Shown here in pieces: positions 24,142 through 33,803 of a DNA stretch of 64,000 nucleotides. A program made the position numbers and the translations under genes. This DNA comes from JAAOII01 sp965207705 (GTDB taxonomy: Bacteria > Pseudomonadota > Gammaproteobacteria > CBDBNL01 > JAAOII01): assembly GCA_965207705.1 (NCBI GenBank), contig OZ242292.1, positions 1,116,001-1,180,000 on the forward strand, given 5' to 3'. The notes beneath the pieces are model-generated. The model had not been told where the DNA came from, did not search any database, and was given only the letters and a program-made list of their open reading frames with translations. Numbering within the stretch: position 1 is the stretch's first letter; each line of letters opens with the position of its first letter.

Positions 24142-24771
24142 ATGACAACTTCATCTACGAAATATTTACTTGGACTTTTATTGTCCCTATTGTTATTGCC
24201 CGCAATAATACTTACCTCCAACAAAGCGCAAGCAGCTGAAGAAGTTGCAGTTTTTGCTGGCGGTTGTTTTTGGTGCATGGAAGAGGTATATGATAAGGTG
24301 GCGGGCGTGACCAAAACAACTTCGGGCTTTAGTGGCGGCAAGAGTGAGAATCCTACATATAAACAAGTAACCTTTGGGCGGACTGGACACCGTGAAGTAC
24401 TGGAGGTTTATTACGATAGCAGCAAAGTAACTTATCAACAACTCTTAACTGTTTTTTGGCATAATATTGACCCGCTTGATGATGGTGGACAGTTTTGCGA
24501 CCGCGGCTCTTCATATAGAAGCGCCATTTTTTATGCGAATGAAGAGCAACGTAAACAAGCAGAAGCCAGCTTACAGCAATTGAGGGATAGCAAAGTTCTG
24601 AGTAGGAAGATAGTCACCCCAATAATAAAGTTCAAAGCATTTTATGCGGCGGAAGAATATCATCAGGACTACCATAACAAGAATCCATTGCGTTACAAAT
24701 ACTACAAATATGGTTGTGGCAGACCAGCAAGATTAAAAGAATTGTGGGGAGACATATCAAGCAAGAAGTAA
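24142..24771 (+). CDS. msrA: Peptide methionine sulfoxide reductase MsrA, exported form
   Basis: 209 residues. A signal peptide (LLGLLLSLLLLPAIILTSN, then KAQA-AEE) precedes the MsrA domain. The catalytic GCFWCMEE, the GFSGG loop, GRTGHREVLEVYYD, FWHNIDP and YRSAIFY are intact. It reduces methionine-S-sulfoxide in proteins. The signal peptide places it in the periplasm, unlike the usual cytosolic MsrA. A weak ribosome binding site (aggaaaattttATG) precedes the start, which is unusual in this window. Confidence 0.92.
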   Translation: MTTSSTKYLLGLLLSLLLLPAIILTSNKAQAAEEVAVFAGGCFWCMEEVYDKVAGVTKTTSGFSGGKSENPTYKQVTFGRTGHREVLEVYYDSSKVTYQQLLTVFWHNIDPLDDGGQFCDRGSSYRSAIFYANEEQRKQAEASLQQLRDSKVLSRKIVTPIIKFKAFYAAEEYHQDYHNKNPLRYKYYKYGCGRPARLKELWGDISSKK

Positions 24772-24783
24772 GTAATAAGGGTT

Positions 24784-24789
24784 TATAAT
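24784..24789 (+). promoter_or_regulatory. -10 box TATAAT of fxsA
   Basis: TATAAT ends 9 nt before the ATG at 24799. Confidence 0.4.
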
Positions 24790-24798
24790 AAAGAGTAT

Positions 24799-25209
24799 AT
24801 GGGTCTTATCCTTCTTTTAATTTTTGTAGTTCTGCCTCTGGCGGAGATTTATGTTCTTATCCAAGTTGGCGATTCAATTGGCGCCCTCACCACCATTTTT
24901 TTGGTTATTCTTACTGCGGTCATTGGTTCGGTTATCATTAAATATCAAGGGGTGAGAGTTTGGATGCGTCTACAGCAAGAGTTGCGTAGCGGGCATCCAC
25001 CGGCTGTTGCTTTATGGCATGCCTTGTTACTCGCCGTAGCTGGCGTCTGTTTAATAACTCCCGGGTTTCTAACTGATAGTGTGGGCTTTTTATTATTATT
25101 CCCCCCATTACGTTTATGGTTGCTGCGAACTATTATTCAACGTTGGTTGCAAAAGCGCTTCTCCAATAAAGTCAAAATTATTGATGGCGAATATAAGATA
25201 GTAGATTAA
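24799..25209 (+). CDS. fxsA: FxsA family membrane protein
   Basis: 136 residues. The typical FxsA layout is visible: an N-terminal hydrophobic pair with PLAEIYVLIQVG, then IKYQGVRVWMRLQQEL, and a second pair with AGVCLITPGFLTDSVGFLLL. FxsA is a small inner-membrane protein, named for suppressing F-exclusion of phage T7; its normal role is unclear. It stands between msrA and the fatty-acid operon on the same strand. Confidence 0.88.
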   Translation: MGLILLLIFVVLPLAEIYVLIQVGDSIGALTTIFLVILTAVIGSVIIKYQGVRVWMRLQQELRSGHPPAVALWHALLLAVAGVCLITPGFLTDSVGFLLLFPPLRLWLLRTIIQRWLQKRFSNKVKIIDGEYKIVD

Positions 25210-25256
25210 TTATTAATCACTCAACATCACCCAATATCACTAATTACCACCCAATA

Positions 25257-27707
25257 ATGTACCGTAAAAGATTTTCTAAAGTAGCCGTGCTTGGCACTGG
25301 TACTATGGGAGCGCAAATCGCCGCCCATCTGGTTAATTGTGGATTGGATTGTATTCTCTTTGGCTTAACCGAAGAAGAAGATAAAAACGCCACTGCAAAA
25401 ACTGCCATCAGCAAACTCGCCAAGATTAATCCTTCCCCCTTAACCCTGAAACAATTGACTCAATATATTGAGCCAGCAGATTATAAAAATCACTTATCAA
25501 AATTGCAGGAGTGTTCATTAGTCATTGAAGCAGTTAGCGAAAATATTGCAATTAAACGAGAGTTATATCAAAAAATTGTTCCCCATCTAAACAAAAATTG
25601 TATTCTTGCCAGCAATACGTCCGGCATCAGCATAAAAGAGTTGGGCGCTAACTTGCCGTCAGAAAAGCAGGATAATTTTTGCGGAGTCCATTTTTTTAAT
25701 CCTCCCAGATACATGCCTTTAGTGGAACTCATCCCTCACACCGACACAGAAAAAGAGCATCTACATAATTTAGAAGGATTCCTGACATCGGTTCTCGGCA
25801 AACAAGTAGTGATGGCTAAAGACGCTCCAGGTTTCATCGCCAATCGCTTCGGCATATTTGCTATGGCTGCAGTATTCCATTGGATGGAAAAATTCAATCT
25901 GCCACCTGATACGGTTGATGAACTTTGCGGACAGTTAATCGGCAGAGCAAAAAGCGCTTGCTTTAGGACAGCGGACTTAGTGGGCTTGGATGTGCTTGCA
26001 AGTGTAATGGATAACCTGCATACAAATCTTAACCATGATCCTTGGCATGAATATTTTGTGTTGCCTGCTTGGTTAAAAAGTATCATTAAGGATAAGAACT
26101 TTGGGCAAAAAAGTGGCAAAGGTGTTTATGAAAAAACGGCTAAAGGAATTTTGGTGTTTGACCCCAAGCAAGGCGATTATCGTCCAATCACATCAGGCAA
26201 AAGCGCGGCAGTTAAAGAGATATTTAGTGAACATAAAAATATTGCCCAAGCGTTACCAGCACTGCAGAAGTCGCGCGACCACCAAGCAAGTTTTCTTTGG
26301 GCGCTGCATCGCGACCTGTTCCATTATGCGTCAACTCATCTTGCGGATGTAGCAGATAATGTGCGCGATGCAGACCAAGCAATGAAGAGTGGCTTTGGCT
26401 GGGAGGATGGAATTTTTCAATTATGGCAACAAGCAGGAGGTAAAAATATAAGCAAATTAATCACTGAGGATATCAATAAAGATAAAACTCTGGCAAGCAT
26501 TGCATTGCCTTCCTGGACTGAGCAGGATATGTATAATACTTCTGGCGCTTGGTCGCCACAGCGCAAAGCCCACGTGGCTTTTTCTTCTCATCCAGTATAT
26601 AGTCGCCGCATCATAGCAAGCGATGTAAACTTATGGTTGCAACAAAAAGCGCACTTGCCAGCAGTCATAATGGAAGATGAAAGCATGCGGATGATTGACC
26701 TTAAAGAAGGAATAGTTGCCATTAATTTTAAGACAAAGATGAATACCCTAAGTTTTGAGTTATTGCAGTCGTGCAATAAGGCGCTTGATATGGTTGAACA
26801 GGATTACAAAGGATTGATATTTTGGCAGCCACAGGGTGCGTTTTGCGCAGGCGCTAACCTTTATCAAATCCTTGCAGGAGCGCGCCTCGGCAAGCTGGAA
26901 AAAAGCGGGGTTATCAGCGCAGTTAAGCAGGCGGCGTTTGAGGCATTAAATCCTAAACTACCTAAACTTGGTAAGCTGCCAGCAATTAAAGATGTAATAA
27001 AGAATTTGCAGGATCTGTTTATGAGATTAAAACACTCACCTTTTCCTGTGGTGGCGGCTGTGCAAGGTTTGGCATTAGGAGGGGGGTGCGAGTTAATCCT
27101 TCATACAGACAGAGTGGTTGCCGCTAATGATAGCTTTATTGGTCTGGTAGAAATAGGCATAGGGGTTCTGCCTGCTGGTGGCGGCAGCAAGGAGATGGCG
27201 CGGCGGGCTGAAGAAATGAGTAGCCCAGATATTCCATTATTTTTTCATCTTAAACAAGCGTATGAAAACATAGCTCTCGCTAAGGTTTCCAGCAGCGCCG
27301 CTGAAGCTCGTCAGATGGGTTATCTGCGCGCATCGGATAAAATAATTGCTAATCCTGAAGAGCTATTATATGTAGCGCGTAAAGAAACGTTGGCTTTAAT
27401 TGATGAAACCTATCAACCACCACGCCGTCGTTTTGATATTGGTATTGCTGGCAGACCAGTAGCCGCTAATTTTCTTGCCCAATTAGTGAATATGAAAGAG
27501 GGCGAGTTTATCTCCGAACATGATTATCTGTGCGCGGCTGAGATTGCAAAAGTCCTATGTGGTGGTGAGCTTGACGGAGGACAGAGCGCATCCGATGAGT
27601 GGTTTCTACAGCTTGAAAGAGAGGGCTTTTTAAAACTGCTTAAAACTAAACTAACTCAAGAACGAATTGAACACACCTTGAAAAAAGGCAAACCCCTGAG
27701 AAACTGA
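25257..27707 (+). CDS. 3-hydroxyacyl-CoA dehydrogenase / enoyl-CoA hydratase (FadN-like order)
   Basis: 816 residues with the dehydrogenase first and the hydratase last, the order seen in FadN-type rather than FadB-type proteins. VAVLGTGTMGAQIAAHL (NAD-binding) and EAVSENIAIKRELY lie in the first 190 residues, followed by ASNTSGISI, GVHFFNPPRYMPLVELI and DAPGFIANRFG. The crotonase-fold domain spans about 480-720, with GAFCAGANLYQIL and AAVQGLALGGGCELILHTDR. It catalyses the hydration and NAD-dependent oxidation steps of fatty-acid beta-oxidation. It overlaps the thiolase gene by 1 nt and starts a three-gene operon. There is no acyl-CoA dehydrogenase in the window. Confidence 0.92.
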   Translation: MYRKRFSKVAVLGTGTMGAQIAAHLVNCGLDCILFGLTEEEDKNATAKTAISKLAKINPSPLTLKQLTQYIEPADYKNHLSKLQECSLVIEAVSENIAIKRELYQKIVPHLNKNCILASNTSGISIKELGANLPSEKQDNFCGVHFFNPPRYMPLVELIPHTDTEKEHLHNLEGFLTSVLGKQVVMAKDAPGFIANRFGIFAMAAVFHWMEKFNLPPDTVDELCGQLIGRAKSACFRTADLVGLDVLASVMDNLHTNLNHDPWHEYFVLPAWLKSIIKDKNFGQKSGKGVYEKTAKGILVFDPKQGDYRPITSGKSAAVKEIFSEHKNIAQALPALQKSRDHQASFLWALHRDLFHYASTHLADVADNVRDADQAMKSGFGWEDGIFQLWQQAGGKNISKLITEDINKDKTLASIALPSWTEQDMYNTSGAWSPQRKAHVAFSSHPVYSRRIIASDVNLWLQQKAHLPAVIMEDESMRMIDLKEGIVAINFKTKMNTLSFELLQSCNKALDMVEQDYKGLIFWQPQGAFCAGANLYQILAGARLGKLEKSGVISAVKQAAFEALNPKLPKLGKLPAIKDVIKNLQDLFMRLKHSPFPVVAAVQGLALGGGCELILHTDRVVAANDSFIGLVEIGIGVLPAGGGSKEMARRAEEMSSPDIPLFFHLKQAYENIALAKVSSSAAEARQMGYLRASDKIIANPEELLYVARKETLALIDETYQPPRRRFDIGIAGRPVAANFLAQLVNMKEGEFISEHDYLCAAEIAKVLCGGELDGGQSASDEWFLQLEREGFLKLLKTKLTQERIEHTLKKGKPLRN

Positions 27708-28903
27708 TGAAGCCCGTATATATAATTGATGCAGTCCGCACACCTGTTGGTAAAGCAAATGGAGTATTTGCTGCCACCCGCAGTGATGACCTTTTTGCCC
27801 AATTGATTAAGGCGCTGTGCTCGCGTAATCCCAAAGTTGATTTGGATACAACCGATGATGTCATAGTTGGTTGCGCTCTGCAGGAATCCGAGCAAGCTTT
27901 CAATGTAGCGCGAGTTGCGGCATTGTTAGGAGGATTGGCGGATCGTGTGCCAGGTATGACAGTTAATCGTTTATGCTCTTCGGGCTTGCAATCGGTGGCA
28001 TTGGCGGCGGATAGAATATCTTCAGGTCAAGCCGACCTTATAATAGCAGGCGGATTGGAAAGCATGAGTATGATTCCAATGATTGGTAACAAGCCAGCAT
28101 TTAATCCAGCGTTATTTGAAGACGAAAATATTGCTATTGCTTATGGCATGGGAATAACTGCAGAGAAGGTGGCGGAGCAGTATAAAATTAGCAGAGAAGC
28201 TCAAGATGAATATGCGTTGGAAAGTCATAAACGGGCTTGTGCTGCTCAAGATAAAAATGAATTTAACAAAGAAATAGTTCCTATAAAGGTTACCCGCCGC
28301 CGCTTGAAAAACCAAGCAGATAATATTAATCAAGAAATAGCCATTGAAAAGAGTACTATTAGTCAAGATGAAGGACCACGCCGCAATAGTGACATAAAAA
28401 CCCTGGCATCTTTAAGGACAGTTTTTGCCAAGAAGGGGAGTGTAACCGCTGCAACCAGTTCGCAAGTTAGTGATGGGGCGGGAGCTCTATTGGTGGCAAG
28501 CGAGGATTTAGTTAATAACTTGGGAATTAAACCCTTAGCAAGATTTTGTAATTTTGCCGTTTGCGGAGTACCACCACAAATAATGGGCATAGGTCCTGCT
28601 TATGCAATCCCTAAAGTGCTGCAGCAAAGTAGTTTGTCAATTGAAGACATTGGTTGGATAGAATTAAATGAGGCATTTGCCGCCCAGACCTTGGCGGTGA
28701 TTAATGAGCTAAATTTGGACAAGGAAAAGGTTAATCCGTTGGGCGGAGCCATAGCTTTAGGGCATCCCTTAGGGGCAACTGGAGCGATTCGCAGCGCTAC
28801 TTTGTTGCACAATATGAGAAAGAATAAAATTAAGCATGGCATGGTTACCATGTGCATCGGAACTGGCATGGGCGCCGCTGCTATTTTTGAACTAACAAAT
28901 TAA
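27707..28903 (+). CDS. Acetyl-CoA C-acyltransferase (thiolase)
   Basis: 398 residues. The nucleophilic Cys lies in NRLCSSGLQSVALAA, the second active-site block is LGHPLGATGAIRS, and the third Cys is in MCIGTGMGAAAIFE. IIDAVRTPVGKANG opens the protein. It cleaves 3-ketoacyl-CoA to acetyl-CoA and a shortened acyl-CoA. It overlaps the genes on both sides by a single base, so the three products of this operon are made together. It is most likely the FadA partner of the upstream multifunctional enzyme. Confidence 0.93.
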   Translation: MKPVYIIDAVRTPVGKANGVFAATRSDDLFAQLIKALCSRNPKVDLDTTDDVIVGCALQESEQAFNVARVAALLGGLADRVPGMTVNRLCSSGLQSVALAADRISSGQADLIIAGGLESMSMIPMIGNKPAFNPALFEDENIAIAYGMGITAEKVAEQYKISREAQDEYALESHKRACAAQDKNEFNKEIVPIKVTRRRLKNQADNINQEIAIEKSTISQDEGPRRNSDIKTLASLRTVFAKKGSVTAATSSQVSDGAGALLVASEDLVNNLGIKPLARFCNFAVCGVPPQIMGIGPAYAIPKVLQQSSLSIEDIGWIELNEAFAAQTLAVINELNLDKEKVNPLGGAIALGHPLGATGAIRSATLLHNMRKNKIKHGMVTMCIGTGMGAAAIFELTN

Positions 28904-31623
28904 TGAGTTGCTATAATATCCTTTCACTTGATGGTGGAGGAATTCGCGGCGTTATAACCACCCGCATAATGAGCTGGGTAGAGTCCCGTTTACAGGATAT
29001 GAGCGCTTCTAAAGAAGCTCGCCTTGCTGATTATTTTGATTTTTTTATAGGCACTTCAACTGGTGGATTAATGGCCGCCTGTTATTTAATGCCAGACGAC
29101 TCTGGCGAAAGACCGCGTTACTCTGCCGTAGATGTAGAGAAGTTATATCTTGACTTGGGAGGCAAAATTTTCTCACTTAACCTGTGGCAGAAGGTAACCC
29201 GCGGACATGGAGTTACTTCTGCAAAGTACCCCCCTGATGCGCTTGAAGAGATTTTAATGAATAATTTTAATGATACCAAGCTCAGCGACTTGCTAAAACC
29301 CTGTGTCATAACTGCTTTTGACATGAAAGAAAATCGTCAGTTGATGTTTCGCCGTCACCGCGCCTTTAAGCAAGCCGAAGAAAATTTTTATGTGCGCGAT
29401 GTATGCCGCGCCACTACTAGCGCCCCAACATATTTCCCTCCTTGTGTTATCAAGAGCATGACAGGCAAAGAATATCTGTGTATAGATGGCGGCATATTTG
29501 GACCTAACCCGGCGTTATTTGGTTATGCTGAGTTGCGCCGAGTTGATGAAAAAGCCAACGCTAGTAATATGCTAATGCTATCTCTTGGCACTGGCGACTA
29601 CAAGGATGATTACCCCGAAAAAGAAGTAGTTGGCTGGGGTAAGCTTGAATGGTATCGTCCTATGGTGCAACTGATGTCTAGCAATAACGTTCTTAATACG
29701 GATTTTCAGATGAAGATGGTATTTCGTGATAGCCCTAATAATTATCTGCGCGCCGACCCACTTCTTGTTAATAAAGAACATTCCTCGTTAGATTTATCAT
29801 CTAAGAAAAACTTAACGTCCTTACGCTCAATAGCGGATGAACATATCAAGAATAACCAGTACCAACTGGAACAATTTATTGAAAAAGTATATAAAAGTCG
29901 CAGGAATCGTCCAACCAATCCTTTTGATGAAATAATGGATGTACCTGCGTCCAGCTTTTGGCATTCTGAGTATCCTCAAGGAGTACCAACCACGATTGAT
30001 GCGGATGCTTACCCTAATCTTAATGCAATGGTTGATGAAGCGGCGGAGCTCAATAGCAATAAAACCGCGTATGAGCAATTCGGCAATAAGATGACTTTTG
30101 CTGAGGTATATCGCAATAGTGAGTATCTTGCTGCCTGGTTGCAGAATCAAGTTGGCATCAAACCAGGTGATAGAGTGGCGATAATGATGCCGAATTGCCC
30201 TCAGTATCCAATTGCTATTTTTGCCATATTGAAGACAGGCGCTGCGGTGGTTAATGTTAATCCGTTGTATACCTCCCATGAAGTGCAGCATGTTCTGGAA
30301 GAAACATCGCCGACTGTTATGATTATATGGAATGGCTGTGCTGCCCATGTTGAGCAAGCAATTAATAGCACCCAAGATATTGAGTTGCCTCGCCAAATAA
30401 TAATAACTGGGCTTGGAGATATGCTGCCTTCCTATAAAGGAGCTCCGTTGAATATGCTACTGCGCTTACAAGGCAAGGTTAAGAATACGAATATAAGCGG
30501 AGCAGTTAGCTTCACCCAAGCATTGCGTAGCGGCTCGGCAATGAACTTTTATCGCCCAACAGTTAAAGGAAGTGCTATGGCATTTCTGCAATTAACTGGA
30601 GGCACTACTGGCAAACCCAAAGCGGCAATACTCACTCATCGTAATTTAGTTGCTAATATAATGCAAGCAAAATTTTTTATATCACCCGATTTTATTGCCC
30701 AGGATAAGGAACAAAGAATTGCTATTACCGCGCTGCCCTTGTATCATATATTCGCCCTCATGGCAAATGGACTCTTATTTTTCCATCTGGGAATTAATAA
30801 TATCCTCATTGCTAATCCGCGCGACATAAAGGGGCTAATAAAAACTATGGGTAGTTACAAGTTTCACGGCATAGATGCGGTTAATACTCTGTTTAAAGCA
30901 ATGCTCGCAAACCCTGGATTTGCCAGTACTGATTTTAGTAATCTTGTACTTACTCTCGGCGGCGGGATGGCAGTCCAAAAAGAAGTAGCCGAGCAATGGC
31001 GACAAGTAACGGGCTGCGTGCTTAATCAGGCATACGGGTTAACTGAGGCATCTCCCGCTGTTGCAATTAATCCACATACAGCTAAAAAATTTACTGGTAG
31101 CATAGGTCTGCCTTTACCTTCCACCGAAGTGGCAATTTTAGATGATAAGAAACGTCCACTACCACAAGGCAAGGAAGGACTGCTGTTTGTGCGTGGTCCG
31201 CAGGTTATGGCGGGATACTGGAAAAAAAGAGAAGCAACTAGTCAGGATCTTAGTTTAGATGGCTGGCTAAATACTGGTGATATTGCCTATCTTGATAAAA
31301 AGGGATACTTATATATAGTAGATCGCGCTAAAGATGTCATCATTGTCTCTGGCTTTAATGTATACCCTAATGAGGTGGAAGAGGTAGTGGATAGTTATGA
31401 GAAGGTTATCGAAAGTGGTTGTATAGGGGTTAAGGATGGTCGCAGCGGCGAGGCAGTTAAGGTGTTTGTAGTTTTAAAGCCAGGGGTATCATGCACCAAG
31501 GAAGAGATTATAGCTCATTGCAAGAAAACACTTACTGGTTATAAAACGCCAGACAAGGTTGAATTTGTAAACGAACTACCCAAGAGTCCAGTTGGTAAAA
31601 TTCTGAGGCGCGAGCTTAATTAA
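28903..31623 (+). CDS. Patatin-like phospholipase fused to long-chain acyl-CoA synthetase (FadD)
   Basis: 906 residues in one frame. Residues 1 to ~345 are a patatin domain: oxyanion loop DGGGIRG, nucleophile elbow GTSTGG near 50, and the catalytic Asp in CIDGGIF near 198. From FWHSEYPQGVPTTIDADAYP (about 355) onward the chain follows E. coli FadD: MMPNCPQYPIAIFAILK, LTGGTTGKPKAA (P-loop), PLYHIF, YGLTEASP, LNTGDIAYLDKKGYLYIVDR and the catalytic Lys in SPVGKILRRELN. One protein would free fatty acids from phospholipid and activate them to acyl-CoA for the two upstream beta-oxidation enzymes. It overlaps the thiolase stop by 1 nt. Both halves appear complete. Confidence 0.9.
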   Translation: MSCYNILSLDGGGIRGVITTRIMSWVESRLQDMSASKEARLADYFDFFIGTSTGGLMAACYLMPDDSGERPRYSAVDVEKLYLDLGGKIFSLNLWQKVTRGHGVTSAKYPPDALEEILMNNFNDTKLSDLLKPCVITAFDMKENRQLMFRRHRAFKQAEENFYVRDVCRATTSAPTYFPPCVIKSMTGKEYLCIDGGIFGPNPALFGYAELRRVDEKANASNMLMLSLGTGDYKDDYPEKEVVGWGKLEWYRPMVQLMSSNNVLNTDFQMKMVFRDSPNNYLRADPLLVNKEHSSLDLSSKKNLTSLRSIADEHIKNNQYQLEQFIEKVYKSRRNRPTNPFDEIMDVPASSFWHSEYPQGVPTTIDADAYPNLNAMVDEAAELNSNKTAYEQFGNKMTFAEVYRNSEYLAAWLQNQVGIKPGDRVAIMMPNCPQYPIAIFAILKTGAAVVNVNPLYTSHEVQHVLEETSPTVMIIWNGCAAHVEQAINSTQDIELPRQIIITGLGDMLPSYKGAPLNMLLRLQGKVKNTNISGAVSFTQALRSGSAMNFYRPTVKGSAMAFLQLTGGTTGKPKAAILTHRNLVANIMQAKFFISPDFIAQDKEQRIAITALPLYHIFALMANGLLFFHLGINNILIANPRDIKGLIKTMGSYKFHGIDAVNTLFKAMLANPGFASTDFSNLVLTLGGGMAVQKEVAEQWRQVTGCVLNQAYGLTEASPAVAINPHTAKKFTGSIGLPLPSTEVAILDDKKRPLPQGKEGLLFVRGPQVMAGYWKKREATSQDLSLDGWLNTGDIAYLDKKGYLYIVDRAKDVIIVSGFNVYPNEVEEVVDSYEKVIESGCIGVKDGRSGEAVKVFVVLKPGVSCTKEEIIAHCKKTLTGYKTPDKVEFVNELPKSPVGKILRRELN

Positions 31624-31673
31624 CTGAAACTATTAATTATTAGAAATTGTTAGTTGTCAATGGCAACATGCTA

Positions 31674-32420
31674 TTATAGCGGGCAACGGCATTTAAGATG
31701 ACCTTCTTCAAGAGAGTGCTTTAACCTCTTCCAATGAGGGAGACGTTTTTCTAAAGCAGCATAAAACCCCGCGCCATGATTATGGTGCTTAAGATGGCAC
31801 AGCTCATGGATTATCACATATTCTATACACTCAAGAGATGCTTTAATCAGCTCCAAATTTAATGACATTCTTCCTTTAGAAGACATGCTACCCCAACGAG
31901 TGCGCATTTTGCGCACAGTGAAAAACGGCTTATCATATCCCCAATCACTAAACATTCCCCAGCAATTATCTAATATTGAAGAAAATATTTCTTCCGCCCT
32001 ACGTTTATACCAGAGTTCCATAATAGAGATTATATCCTCTTCAGTGCAATAGGGGCTTTCTATCCGCAAGTCATCTCCGTCCACGGATACCATGCAGGTG
32101 GGGGCAGAGTGTATGCGAAGCGGATAATTCTTACCGAGATATGGATGCACTGCTCCATCCACGTAACGCACAGGAGTTGCTTTGTATTTAGAAAAGAAAG
32201 CGCGCTTTTTATTTATCCATATCGCTCGTTCCGCTACAATTGCTTGAATTTTTTTATAGGAGGTTCGTAAGGGTGCTCGCGCTTTTATAAGTCCGTCTCG
32301 AGTAACTGTAATCTGATAACTGCGCCGGCTACTTAATTGATAGGTGAAATCTAATGACTCCCCATCCACTGTAACCTGCCCTACTTTGTTATCATTATGA
32401 CTTATTATAGAATACGGCAT
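31674..32420 (-). CDS. YgjP-like zinc metallopeptidase (DUF45/WLM-type)
   Basis: 248 residues. The zinc site is VIIHELCHLKHHNHGAGFY, with HELCH plus a downstream His and the HWKRLK block. MRTRWGSMSSKGRMSLNLEL matches the YgjP family. The N-terminal ~90 residues form the usual beta-rich part (ITVTRDGLIKARAP). Proteins of this family are predicted cytosolic metallopeptidases of unknown substrate. It lies between the FadD fusion (convergent) and the GT10 array (same strand), with no obvious link to either. Confidence 0.85.
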   Translation of the reverse strand: MPYSIISHNDNKVGQVTVDGESLDFTYQLSSRRSYQITVTRDGLIKARAPLRTSYKKIQAIVAERAIWINKKRAFFSKYKATPVRYVDGAVHPYLGKNYPLRIHSAPTCMVSVDGDDLRIESPYCTEEDIISIMELWYKRRAEEIFSSILDNCWGMFSDWGYDKPFFTVRKMRTRWGSMSSKGRMSLNLELIKASLECIEYVIIHELCHLKHHNHGAGFYAALEKRLPHWKRLKHSLEEGHLKCRCPL

Positions 32421-32467
32421 TTTATATTATTAAAAAATCTTTCATAAACGAATAATATTATTTTACT

Positions 32468-33751
32468 CTATCTTCTCCAAAGCCGCTCAGGTACACGTAA
32501 TGCTATAAGTATATGTCTGGCGATGTGCTGCATTTTTAATGCCCAAGATTCTATTTTCAATGCCCAAAGCATTATTTTTAAACGAAATCTTTTTCTATTC
32601 ATTTGAATATAATGACGTAGCAGTTGAGGTTTTGTTACTTTCTGCAGCCAGCTATAAGAACTACTATTACGATATAATTCTTTATGTTTTACGACTTCCG
32701 ATATAATTTTATTAATCTCAGCTTGAATTTTATCTGGAGTAAAGTTATAGATTAATGAATCAGGCAGGAAAGGGGGAGCAGTTGCATACTTTAGATACAA
32801 TTCATCGTCGTTGTCTATCTCCTGGACACGTGAAACCACTTCATCTAATGAACTATAATCATGGCAATTAATAAAAGCTGCCGGGTTAAACATCCGCGCA
32901 ACTTGCGGACAACCCCAGTAAATAGGGATGCTTCCCGCTAAGAAGGGGTGCACTATTTTTTCAGTAATATAGTGAGGGTAAGATTGATTTTCAAAGGCAA
33001 TGGTAAACTTGTATTTGGACATGTATGTTAGTTTTGTAGGTGGATTTATTGAGCGACTTTTATTAAGAAGATTATTTTCTTCTAATCTCTTTAGTTCATT
33101 GGTATTTTGCATAATCTTCCCAGCGCAATCAACTTTTTTATACTTCATAAGTTCTCGGCAAAATTTAGCTCGTTTAATTGTGCCAGAGAATTTTCTATAG
33201 TGATGTGAATAGATGAAGTTGCAAAAGCGGGATTTATCTGTGTCTCTAAACCCTTTAAGAATTTGAGAATATTCTGAGTAATGTTTTGATAGCGATGGTA
33301 ATTTTTTTAGGTGAGGTCCTTCATTTTTATTAGCATTTTTATTAGCATCTTTATTAGCATCCTTATGTTGTTCTTGGTTCTTTTGATTTTCATACATCAG
33401 AACGATAAATAAAGGATTTCCTATAAAAATAGGGAAATAATAATTGTTGCCGCTATTCGGCACATAAGAAATAGTCCAATCAGCCATGCCAGCTACTATG
33501 TTTTGCCGCTCACCAGTAACGTATAATAGAAACGGGATATACCCCCATTTTTGCTTAATATCTTTCAAATCGATTAAATCATTACGATAAGATACAATTA
33601 AATCAGGTGGGGGTTGCTTCTTCCCTTCCTCTGGCAGTCCATACTTATAAGGGACGAGTTCCCATTTATCTGCGACCAGCCACATTAAATAATCAACCTG
33701 CGGTTCTACTATTTGACCCTCATAATTAATTATAAGAGTAGTTATAGCCAT
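32468..33751 (-). CDS. GT10 fucosyltransferase-family protein, array copy 1 (distal)
   Basis: 427 residues. The C-terminal half has the GT10 (alpha-1,3/4-fucosyltransferase) signature: SKYKFTIAFEN at 245-255, YITEKIVHPFLAG at 261-273, SIPIYWGCP at 274-282 and FNPAAFINCHDYSSLDE after it. This resembles Helicobacter FucT (YKFNLCFENS...YVTEKI...IPIYWG). Residues 130-143 hold three NANK-type tetrapeptides coded by a 12-bp repeat. The end carries three 7-residue units (LKIMLWA, LKIESWA, LKMQHIA) in an amphipathic basic tail. The N-terminus is nearly that of the far copy at 39031-40251, the C-terminus that of the copy at 37719, so the gene is a mosaic. It would transfer fucose from GDP-fucose to a surface glycan; no GDP-fucose genes are in the window. 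Confidence 0.85.
   Translation of the reverse strand: MAITTLIINYEGQIVEPQVDYLMWLVADKWELVPYKYGLPEEGKKQPPPDLIVSYRNDLIDLKDIKQKWGYIPFLLYVTGERQNIVAGMADWTISYVPNSGNNYYFPIFIGNPLFIVLMYENQKNQEQHKDANKDANKNANKNEGPHLKKLPSLSKHYSEYSQILKGFRDTDKSRFCNFIYSHHYRKFSGTIKRAKFCRELMKYKKVDCAGKIMQNTNELKRLEENNLLNKSRSINPPTKLTYMSKYKFTIAFENQSYPHYITEKIVHPFLAGSIPIYWGCPQVARMFNPAAFINCHDYSSLDEVVSRVQEIDNDDELYLKYATAPPFLPDSLIYNFTPDKIQAEINKIISEVVKHKELYRNSSSYSWLQKVTKPQLLRHYIQMNRKRFRLKIMLWALKIESWALKMQHIARHILIALRVPERLWRR
32519..32581 (-). repeat. 21-bp heptad repeat at the 3' end of GT10 copy 1
   Basis: Three 7-residue units, LKIMLWA, LKIESWA and LKMQHIA. Sister genes carry two or three comparable units. The layout recalls the heptad repeats of Helicobacter fucosyltransferases. 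Confidence 0.65.
33323..33364 (-). repeat. 12-bp repeat (NANK tetrapeptides) in GT10 copy 1
   Basis: Units of ttattagcattt-type on the plus strand code DANK, DANK, NANK. The number is three here, two in copy 2 and one in copies 3-6. Confidence 0.8.
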
Positions 33752-33803
33752 AGCTTTATTTCTGCGTTATGCCATATAATTGGGATAATCGGGGATGTTA
33801 GAT

